NCBI GenBank assembly: GCA_947468665.1
Contig: CANILH010000012.1
Location: 1 to 55,669 of the forward strand
DNA length: 55,669 nucleotides
Origin: Oligoflexales bacterium
Lineage (GTDB): Bacteria; Bdellovibrionota_B; Oligoflexia; Oligoflexales; RGVZ01
Direction of reading: 5' to 3'
This document shows positions 1-7,845 of this stretch, piece after piece. The translations under genes were made by a program, and so were the position numbers. Numbering within the stretch: position 1 is the stretch's first letter; each line of letters begins with the position of its first letter. The notes below the pieces were generated by a model, which was given only the letters and a program-made list of their open reading frames with translations, was not told where the DNA came from and searched no databases.

Positions 1-96
1 AAAAAGGTGCCGTTTCCTCCTTGGACCGAGCGTGGGGTGCTTTTAATCCGCCAGCAGTTTCGGGGTGTTCGGCCCATACTATGGACAGATGCCTAA
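1..96 (+). other. possible 3' end of a gene entering from the left edge
   Basis: Frame 1 is open from the first base and stops at TAA 94-96, giving about 31 codons with no start. The residues are rich in Arg, Pro and Trp and I do not recognise them. This could be the tail of a gene starting outside the window or a chance open stretch; the short length makes it impossible to decide. Confidence 0.18.
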
Positions 97-100
97 TTGA

Positions 101-559
101 AATTCTTCCGCGAGCTTTAACACCATTGTTAGCGTTGCCAGCGCCGTTCCGCAGCCCGAGGTTGGAACTACGACTGTGGCGCTCGATTGCAAGCTGAATA
201 AGGCTATCGACAGGTTGCACATTTCGAAGCATCTCATGTGTGCGAGCTCCTAGCATTCGCTCGGGAAGACGGAGTGGTCGTTCGGCACGATGTATTCAAT
301 AAGTGCCAATCACAACCAAGATGGTAATTGGACTAACGGCAGATTTTCTAATACCGTAGACGTCTCTTTGGTACCATCAAATATGAGCACAAATACGATG
401 AAAACCGTCGTCGTTGTCGAAGGTAGAGCCTGTTATTTGGGCGTCACCTTCGACATGAAGGTAGCGACTAATTTGAGTGCAAGATTCGCGGTCGGCGTAG
501 TTGGTTCGCTTGAGAGTCTTGCGGGCGTGGAGCATGACTCGGCGCAATTGGCGATTTGA
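101..559 (+). pseudogene. probable eroded gene with an internal in-frame stop
   Basis: One frame is open from 101 to 250, stops at TAG 251-253, and continues in the same frame from 254 to a TGA at 557-559. The second part contains an ATG at 290 but no Shine-Dalgarno sequence before it. The predicted residues (Thr/Val-rich, a few Cys, no clear motif) match no family I know. Two consecutive long open segments in one frame split by a single stop suggest a decayed gene, perhaps once an exported protein. Chance is also possible because the region lacks the strong codon bias of its neighbours. The stretch 560-672 holds nothing I can support. Confidence 0.28.
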
Positions 560-672
560 ATCCGTTGATCGTGCCCGCCAACCTTAGTGGGATTCGTCAA
601 CGAGGCGCTCTCGTGACGAGCTTTTTCGTCGTCGTTACATGCGACACGAATGTAGCGACCTGTATTTGGCCA

Positions 673-1335
673 CTACGCGTTCCCGAGAAACGTCAAAACG
701 TCCCGGGGGTGATCAGCCCGGTCGCTGGGATACTCGGCAGTTTGAACTGGATTAAACCCCCAACTGCACCAGATTGCCCGGCAGCCCATAGCCTTCGCCG
801 CAAGAATATCCTGATGACCGTCGCCCACCATAACCAATGGATGGTTGTCGGGAAATTTTGAGTTCTTGAGCGCGAGCAATAGCGGATCGGCCGCAGGTTT
901 GGAACGCGTCGCGGAGTCTCCTCCGAGCCACGTCGTGAAATACTTTTGCCACTGAAAATGCCGGACGATCTCATCGACGAGACTGGCCGGCTTATTGCTC
1001 ACGATAGCCATAGGAATACGATCAGCGGCGAGAGTGTCCAGCATATCGAGGATACCGTCATAGGGCTTTGTCTGGCCAGTCGCATTCGCGGCGTAATGCC
1101 TCAGGAATACCGTTCTGGCTTCCGCGAATCTTGAATCTGACTCTGGATATGTCACACGACTGACAAAAAGATTAACGCCATCACCAACCGCCCGGACAAC
1201 CTCCTCCACGGATAGCTCCGGCAAGCCAATCTCCAGGCGCGCGTTGTTGGCGGCGCGCGCGATATCGTGACGGGTGTCGAGCAACGTCCCGTCCATATCA
1301 AATAAAATTAATGGTGACTGAGTCTTACTTGCCAA
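673..1335 (-). CDS. HAD-superfamily phosphatase, phosphoglycolate phosphatase-like
   Basis: The 220-residue protein has all four HAD motifs: DMDGT at residues 13-17 (nucleophile Asp13, acid/base Asp15), Ser113 in SNKP, Lys146 in RSKP, and the metal-binding GD...D at 171-176. The helical cap between motifs I and II is the size seen in the Gph/PGP subfamily. It should be a cytosolic Mg-dependent phosphomonoesterase; phosphoglycolate is the usual guess, but substrate cannot be read from motifs. The only sensible start is TTG at 1335, inside the end of the upstream aminopeptidase gene (11-nt overlap), so its translation is probably coupled to pepA. Confidence 0.85.
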   Translation of the reverse strand: MASKTQSPLILFDMDGTLLDTRHDIARAANNARLEIGLPELSVEEVVRAVGDGVNLFVSRVTYPESDSRFAEARTVFLRHYAANATGQTKPYDGILDMLDTLAADRIPMAIVSNKPASLVDEIVRHFQWQKYFTTWLGGDSATRSKPAADPLLLALKNSKFPDNHPLVMVGDGHQDILAAKAMGCRAIWCSWGFNPVQTAEYPSDRADHPRDVLTFLGNA

Positions 1336-2851
1336 ATCTTTTTACCGACTCAACCATGGTTCGGAGCCCGTACCCGCAGCCGCCGCTTGACGGGAACCCC
1401 GTCGCCTTGCAGTTCCAGCCGGTGCCCGCGATATCAAGGTGAGCCCATTTAGCGTTTCCAACGAATTCTTTAATGAACATCGCGCCCATGATGGTTCCGG
1501 CTTTGACCGAGCCCTTAGCGATGTTGTTAAGATCCGCCGTCTGTCCTTTGGTCTCTGCCTCTAGTTCTGGCCACATCGGAAGCTGCCAGAATGGCTCGCC
1601 GATTTCTTTACTTGCCTTCAGGATATGCTCCGCGGTGGCGTCGTCGTTTGACATCAGACCAGCGCCAACAGTACCGAGAGCGATGAGTACCGCACCGGTG
1701 AGTGTGGCGACATCTATCATCATCTCGGGTTTGAATGTGACGTTCGCGTAGTGAACAAGATCCGCCAACACAAGGCGACCTTCCGCGTCGGTGTTTTGCA
1801 CTTCAATTGTCTTGCCGTTCATTGCCACGACAACGTCACCAGGTTTGGTTGCCTGCGAGCTGACGAGGTTCTCGGTGGCGCCGATGATGCAGATAGTCTT
1901 AACGGGTGGTTTCACCTGGCTAAAATAAAGCGCGGACCCAAGAACAGCGGCACCGCCAGACATGTCGTACTTCATTTCCTCCATGCCAGCACTTGGCTTG
2001 ATTGAAACGCCGCCGGCATCAAAGGTCAGACCTTTGCCGATTAGAGCGACTGACCTGGAGTTATCGACGCCGTCTATTTCCATGACAATCATGCGCGGCT
2101 CAACAGCGGATCCCGAGTTAACACTCAGAAAAGATCCCATGCCAAGAGTCGTGAGCGATGCCTTATCGTGAATGGTGACTTTAACGCCGTTTTCTTTGCA
2201 GACGTCCTCAGCGATATCCGCGAAACGAACCGGATCAAACCAGTTGGCGGGAGCGTCTTGCATGAAGCGGGTCAACGCGGTCGCGCGGATCATGGATCTC
2301 AGGTGTTTCTCGGACTCCGCGTCGATCTTGCCACCAAGGAAGCTGAAGTGCTGCGGCAGAGTTGCTTTACCGGTGTCCTTCTTATTGCCTTTGAAGGATC
2401 CCAGCGCGTAGAGGCCCTGGGCGATCCCGTCAAACATGGATTTGGTACAGATGCCGTCGGCTTTGCAAAGCACGATCCTGGATGTTTTGAGTAACTTCAG
2501 CGCCGCGGCGGCGTCAAGACCCAGGGCTCGGCTTTTTTGAGGTTTTGTTGTTTTAACTTTCGTAGGAGCGACAAGAACATACGGGGTACCATCCACAACA
2601 GTTACGTGGCTTCCGGAACCTTTCCAGCCCGCTGCGGCGACGGCAGCGGTGATTTTTTTCTGGAGATCGGCGGAAAGCGCGGTCGCGTTAAGATTGACGG
2701 TCTCGTCTCCTTCTTTCGAGTCGGCGAGAGCGACAACATGTGTCGCGCCCTGAACAGCATCCGTCACCATGTCGAGTTTAACTTTAGCGGCCCACTCGTA
2801 GGTTTCTGGTAAAAGTGCTTTCCATGGTTCTTTATTGAATCCTGTTTTCAT
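1325..2851 (-). CDS. pepA: leucyl aminopeptidase (M17 family, cytosol aminopeptidase)
   Basis: The C-terminal half carries the M17 signature NTDAEGRL at residues 353-360 and the metal/Lys segment GKGLTFDAGG at about 272-281, followed by the KYDMSGGAA stretch. The first ~160 residues form the variable N-terminal domain. The family are hexameric two-metal enzymes that release N-terminal residues from peptides in the cytosol. I chose ATG 2851 because AGGGAG lies about 10 nt upstream; the longer open frame to 2941 would cover the promoter and adds residues that fit no domain. The protein is then 508 residues, normal for PepA. It heads a two-gene operon with the HAD phosphatase. Confidence 0.93.
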   Translation of the reverse strand: MKTGFNKEPWKALLPETYEWAAKVKLDMVTDAVQGATHVVALADSKEGDETVNLNATALSADLQKKITAAVAAAGWKGSGSHVTVVDGTPYVLVAPTKVKTTKPQKSRALGLDAAAALKLLKTSRIVLCKADGICTKSMFDGIAQGLYALGSFKGNKKDTGKATLPQHFSFLGGKIDAESEKHLRSMIRATALTRFMQDAPANWFDPVRFADIAEDVCKENGVKVTIHDKASLTTLGMGSFLSVNSGSAVEPRMIVMEIDGVDNSRSVALIGKGLTFDAGGVSIKPSAGMEEMKYDMSGGAAVLGSALYFSQVKPPVKTICIIGATENLVSSQATKPGDVVVAMNGKTIEVQNTDAEGRLVLADLVHYANVTFKPEMMIDVATLTGAVLIALGTVGAGLMSNDDATAEHILKASKEIGEPFWQLPMWPELEAETKGQTADLNNIAKGSVKAGTIMGAMFIKEFVGNAKWAHLDIAGTGWNCKATGFPSSGGCGYGLRTMVESVKRFGK

Positions 2852-2916
2852 ATCGTCTGCGCTCCCTAGATTTAGTCTGCTGCTGAGGCGTTGAGAATCC
2901 TGCTTTTCATGGCGAT

Positions 2917-2945
2917 AATTTATGCACGAAATGGTCGCCAATCAA
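2917..2945 (-). promoter_or_regulatory. sigma-70-type promoter for pepA
   Basis: On the minus strand a TTGATT box (2940-2945) is followed by exactly 17 nt and TAAATT (2917-2922). It sits about 65 nt upstream of the chosen pepA ATG and points away from enolase. Spacing and match are good; no experimental support. Confidence 0.5.
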
Positions 2946-3007
2946 GGTAAATCAGCGGATGAGCTAAGTTTCCAATGAGCAATTGACAAGACGCTATCAA
3001 GGGTTAG

Positions 3008-4354
<1,347 letters not shown>

Positions 4355-4373
4355 TTTCGAGTAAGAAGAACGC

Positions 4374-5186
4374 ATGCTAGCTCGTCGATACTTGGACAAA
4401 AACCTCGAGTTGCTGCTCCGGCCTGAACGACTTCAGCTCATGCTCGATAAGTTTTGCGCCTCACCTGAGTACGCCAAAATTCTTAATGGCAAAACGGTCA
4501 TAGATGTTTACACGCAGAATAAGACCCAACTTGAGGGCACAATCGCTCTCAGGGCTCATGGTCGCCCTGTGTTCCACTGCATGACCCCCGGAATGCCAAA
4601 TCTTGAGAAGGGCACCATTATCCTGCTGGTACCCAGGACTGGACCGACGGTGGTCCTTGTTCAGGCGACGGTGGATGAGTTGGTCGAAACCCATGCCATC
4701 CTGGGCCCAGTTGATCCGCGTCGGCGGTCTCGGTACAGAACCCGGATGCCCGCCTCACTTTATGGCATTAACGAAACTATGTTTGAACACATCAAAACAT
4801 ACTCTGCGCGTATTTTCCGTGAGGAGGAGATAGCCAAACCCATGGGCGCCCCCCCATATCCCTCAAGGTATCTCGATAAAATCGAGGACCCATCCAAGAT
4901 TGCCTACGACGGGATAAACTTCGTCGGCAAAGGGCGCGCCCCCCATCAGGCGATTTTATCGGACATTTCCGAGGGTGGATGCTGTCTGTTTGTTCATAAA
5001 GACGCGAAAGTCGAAGGACTGAACACGACAAAATTTATTTTCGTCATGATCGAAATGCCACACCCGCTCAAGGTATTGCAAGCACGGGTATTCGCCTCTG
5101 TGCGTAAAATAAGAGCTGAGCAAAAGCACCTGATTATTCACTGCATGTTTATCGAGCCGCTGCCGCAATCGTTTTTGAATTTCTAG
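4374..5186 (+). CDS. PilZ-domain protein, probable c-di-GMP receptor
   Basis: This 270-residue protein has the two PilZ binding elements: an Arg cluster ending in R120-x3-R124, and DISEGG (DxSxxG) at 197-202, followed by beta-rich sequence. The first ~110 residues form a separate N-terminal domain with a beta-strand-rich middle, reminiscent of YcgR-type N-domains. The two elements are about 72 residues apart, clearly more than the usual 20-35, so a helical insert of roughly 40 residues splits the domain. It should bind cyclic di-GMP and act through its N-domain on an unknown partner. It follows eno by 19 nt with only a weak AAGAAG ribosome site, so coupling to eno is likely. Confidence 0.8.
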   Translation: MLARRYLDKNLELLLRPERLQLMLDKFCASPEYAKILNGKTVIDVYTQNKTQLEGTIALRAHGRPVFHCMTPGMPNLEKGTIILLVPRTGPTVVLVQATVDELVETHAILGPVDPRRRSRYRTRMPASLYGINETMFEHIKTYSARIFREEEIAKPMGAPPYPSRYLDKIEDPSKIAYDGINFVGKGRAPHQAILSDISEGGCCLFVHKDAKVEGLNTTKFIFVMIEMPHPLKVLQARVFASVRKIRAEQKHLIIHCMFIEPLPQSFLNF

Positions 5187-5196
5187 CAAACAATCG

Positions 5197-5224
5197 TTGT
5201 AACATAATGATTTAAAAGTATATT
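5197..5224 (+). promoter_or_regulatory. candidate promoter for the papain-like lipoprotein gene
   Basis: TTGTAA (5197-5202), a 16-nt spacer and TATATT (5219-5224) lie in the 111-nt AT-rich gap before the gene, about 75 nt upstream of its ATG. Confidence 0.4.
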
Positions 5225-5275
5225 TTGAGACGTTCTGATTTCTATTAAAGTATGTCGGCGCAAGTGACGATAGTG

Positions 5276-5290
5276 GACCCACGGAGGGTC
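5276..5290 (+). promoter_or_regulatory. small hairpin covering the ribosome-binding site
   Basis: GACCC (5276-5280) and GGGTC (5286-5290) can pair around a 5-nt loop. The Shine-Dalgarno GGAGGG of the following gene (5283-5288) is partly in the loop and partly in the stem, seven or more bases before ATG 5298. The structure could tune translation; it is short and may be chance. Confidence 0.3.
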
Positions 5291-5297
5291 GCTTATC

Positions 5298-7145
5298 ATG
5301 AAGACAGCTATTTTAATTGTTTTGATCGCGTTCACGTTGGTCTCTGCCTGCCGAAAGGAATCCCAGAGCCGCAGCAAATCAATCGTTGGCCTTGAGGCGG
5401 ACCTTGATCCAAGTGTCTTGAATGGTGAGGCACCATCATTTCTGCAACTACAAAAGTGGTTCCAGGGCGAACTTCCCGTCAGCAACGAGAAAGCCCAGGG
5501 CGGCCACGTTAAATACCAGGTTCATGCCGATTTTAACGAGTCAACAATGGCAAGCCTGCCGGCCGAGTATCGCGACAAAATCACAGCATACCTACTACAG
5601 CAGGGACAGCGCGTAGCCGACTTTCAGGCCAATCTAAAAAACCCCGCGAAACTTAATGAGCTTTTGAAGCTGGAATCCGCTGAGATGCAAGACATCCTGA
5701 TGGGACTCATTGTCGTCGGTTACAAGCCGCGCACCAATGACCTGCTGGCTCACATGGTGGCCCACCCACCTCTACGCAATTTTATCGACAGATATTCGGT
5801 TGAGCTTCTGGAAAAGTTATATCAAAGATCTCAGCGCAGCCTGATGGCCGGTCTTCCGAAGGAGACTGAGAACTTCGCCAAATTGCTGTCAAAGGCCTAT
5901 GTCACGACAAGTGGCGCCAACGAGACGTTTATCGCAAGCCTCAAAGATGACTGCAGTAAAGTACAACGCATGCTGGCCTCGCTCCAAGTTTCGAAATCAA
6001 TTCCATGCACCGCGGCTAGCGGTATGAATCTCTCAAGTTCGGTCGGCTCTGTCGCTGATAACGCGAAATCCATTGGTGGACCTACTGGCCGGGTAATGGG
6101 GATTTTTGGCGGAGTCGCGGCACCTAACGGATTCGCCATGGGAGGATCCAATCAACAGCTGCAAATTTTCGCCGGCAAAGACGCAGGAGCGGGTGATCCA
6201 TACGCTGGCGGCGGCGGCACAACCGGCGCCACATCCGGCGGCACAACCGGCGGCACAACCGGCACTTACAATAATACTACCGGAAGCACGACCGGCGGCG
6301 GCGGCTTCAACAACACGACCGGCGGCGGTTCGGGTGGTGCCGGGTTTACATCTATGCTGGCAAAATTATTCAGTGGCATGGACGACTCTGGTGATGACGA
6401 GGATCTGAACCTGACGTCATCATCAGACAAAACGACCGTCTCACTGCCCCCTAAACCCAAAGGGCTATGCAGCGGCAAGTCCGGCATGCAGCTGGTCATC
6501 TGTCAGCGTTATATCGAGGCACTGCCGACAACTGAGCAGTTGTCTGGTGGTCGCCCCTCCAAGTCCGCGAAACCCACCAGCCGGGGTGGCGGGTTTAACC
6601 TTACGGGAGGCTATAGCTTTTACTTGGTCGCGAAGTACGGCACCAAAGTGCAAAATCAAGGGGCTGAGGGCGCTTGTACAGCGTTTGGGGACGCCCATAC
6701 GATTGGCGCTATCGCGAAAGCAAAAGGGAAATCTGGTGAATATGACGCATGGAAAATCTGGTCAAGGCAGGGAAATGAGCCCAACCAGGAGGCGTCCCTT
6801 GAAGCTGCGAAGCAAATGGACTTTGACGGCCTTCGAATAAGCAACGCCAAAAACGTCGACGTCAGTGTTGAGAGTTTTAAACGCGTGATCGATTCGGGAA
6901 AACCAGTTTACGCAGCATCCGATATCGACGGATCCTGGCACCAGGACACAGGAAAACTCACATGTGGTGGCGGAAGAATCGGTGCACACGCGTACTCGAT
7001 TCAAGGCTATGACGACGCGTCGAGACAGTTCATTGTCAAGAATTCATGGGGTGACTCATGGGGCGACCAGGGCTTCGCGTACCTTAGCTATGATTGCATC
7101 GGCAATGAGGGCTGGGAGAATGCCTTCGACATAACACTCCAATAA
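5298..7145 (+). CDS. lipoprotein with C-terminal papain-like (C1) cysteine peptidase domain
   Basis: The N-terminus is a lipoprotein signal (hydrophobic run, then LVSAC with lipid Cys18), so the 615-residue protein should be anchored in an outer or inner membrane facing the periplasm or surface. Residues 40-240 are helical and unrecognised. A Gly/Thr/Asn-rich linker covers 301-350. The last ~170 residues show the C1 plan in order: oxyanion Gln454 (VQNQG), nucleophile Cys460 (GACTAFG), His564 (GAHAYSIQGYD) and Asn582 (KNSWGDSWG). There is no obvious inhibitory propeptide, although the N-terminal region could play that part. GGAGGG precedes ATG 5298. It is flanked by its own promoter and a hairpin terminator. 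A role in digestion of external or prey protein is inference. Confidence 0.85.
   Translation: MKTAILIVLIAFTLVSACRKESQSRSKSIVGLEADLDPSVLNGEAPSFLQLQKWFQGELPVSNEKAQGGHVKYQVHADFNESTMASLPAEYRDKITAYLLQQGQRVADFQANLKNPAKLNELLKLESAEMQDILMGLIVVGYKPRTNDLLAHMVAHPPLRNFIDRYSVELLEKLYQRSQRSLMAGLPKETENFAKLLSKAYVTTSGANETFIASLKDDCSKVQRMLASLQVSKSIPCTAASGMNLSSSVGSVADNAKSIGGPTGRVMGIFGGVAAPNGFAMGGSNQQLQIFAGKDAGAGDPYAGGGGTTGATSGGTTGGTTGTYNNTTGSTTGGGGFNNTTGGGSGGAGFTSMLAKLFSGMDDSGDDEDLNLTSSSDKTTVSLPPKPKGLCSGKSGMQLVICQRYIEALPTTEQLSGGRPSKSAKPTSRGGGFNLTGGYSFYLVAKYGTKVQNQGAEGACTAFGDAHTIGAIAKAKGKSGEYDAWKIWSRQGNEPNQEASLEAAKQMDFDGLRISNAKNVDVSVESFKRVIDSGKPVYAASDIDGSWHQDTGKLTCGGGRIGAHAYSIQGYDDASRQFIVKNSWGDSWGDQGFAYLSYDCIGNEGWENAFDITLQ
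6198..6347 (+). repeat. Gly/Thr low-complexity linker with GGC-ACA-ACC repeats
   Basis: Inside the cysteine-peptidase gene, short units built from GGCGGCACAACCGGC-like words repeat imperfectly and encode a Gly/Thr/Asn-rich linker. Such tracts can change length by slippage and here separate the N-terminal region from the peptidase domain. Confidence 0.7.
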
Positions 7146-7171
7146 GCGTCCCACGCGTGATCGCAACATGA

Positions 7172-7201
7172 CGAAAAGACGGGGTAAACCTCGTCTTTTC
7201 G
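7172..7201 (+). terminator. hairpin terminator after the cysteine-peptidase gene
   Basis: CGAAAAGACG (7172-7181) pairs perfectly with CGTCTTTTCG (7192-7201), and three further pairs can close the loop to TAAA. It lies 27 nt after the stop codon. There is no long T tract after the stem, only the T4 inside it. Confidence 0.55.
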
Positions 7202-7223
7202 CATTTAATGGATAAGGTCACGT

Positions 7224-7250
7224 TCAAGACTTCCGCCAAATTGCCGATGA
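7224..7250 (+). promoter_or_regulatory. possible sigma-28 (FliA) promoter of the chemotaxis operon
   Basis: TCAAGACT (7224-7231), 11 nt, then GCCGATGA (7243-7250). The consensus is TAAAGTTT-N11-GCCGATAA, so the -10 box matches 7 of 8 and the -35 box 5 of 8 at exact spacing. It lies about 58 nt before the STAS gene that starts the cheA-cheW operon. Sigma-28 control of chemotaxis genes is common. Confidence 0.35.
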
Positions 7251-7308
7251 TTCAAAAGACAAAACAGAATTATCTTTATATCGGCATCACGTGAGCCCAG
7301 GAGCGTTT

Positions 7309-7824
7309 ATGACACAAAACATCTCACTCGGAAGTCTCAAAATAGATATCACCGAATCACCAGGACGGGTGACATATAAAGTTGTGGGAAAAGTTGACGA
7401 CTCATTTAAGCACGGAGATGTCCCGCGCATCAAAGCCGAGCATATCATCCTTGATCTTGAGGGAATCACTGACTTCAACTCTTGCGGTGTACGCGAATGG
7501 GTATTCCTGATTAAAGACCTTGGAAGCCTAGGGAAAATAACATTCACAAACTGCTCAATCGCCATGGTAGATCAGTTCAATATGGTTCCTGAGTCCATCG
7601 GGACGGGAACGGTCGAGTCATTTTTCGCGCCATACGTTTGTGAGGATCACGGAGACGCCGAGATTCTCCTCGACGCGACTAAGCACAAAAATAATATCGA
7701 GAACCACGACGCGCCGGAGCGTCCATGCGCAAAATGTCAGAAACCACTTATATTTGATGCCATGGCAGATAGTTATTTCCTTTTCTTGGCGCCGATTAAC
7801 ACCAAGCTAGGCAAAGCCTCTTAA
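7309..7824 (+). CDS. STAS-like (anti-anti-sigma-type) protein with a C-terminal Cys/His cluster
   Basis: The first ~105 residues have the strand-helix order of STAS domains, with a DLEGITDFNSCGVREW segment where SpoIIAA-type proteins carry the phosphorylatable Ser (here Ser58). The tail adds Cys111, His114 and a CAKC pair (140, 143), enough for one zinc site. I chose ATG 7309 because AGGAG sits 7 nt upstream; the GTG at 7291 lacks a site. The gene begins the cheA-cheW operon, 21 nt before cheA, so it may act as a protein switch or scaffold in chemosensory signalling. STAS assignment is by pattern only. Confidence 0.65.
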   Translation: MTQNISLGSLKIDITESPGRVTYKVVGKVDDSFKHGDVPRIKAEHIILDLEGITDFNSCGVREWVFLIKDLGSLGKITFTNCSIAMVDQFNMVPESIGTGTVESFFAPYVCEDHGDAEILLDATKHKNNIENHDAPERPCAKCQKPLIFDAMADSYFLFLAPINTKLGKAS

Positions 7825-7845
7825 CGGCATTCAACGGAGAAGAAT

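Noticed and set aside
556-861. 101-codon plus-strand open frame across the end of the HAD gene
   Set aside because: Half of it is antisense to the conserved C-terminus of the HAD phosphatase and no ribosome site is present.
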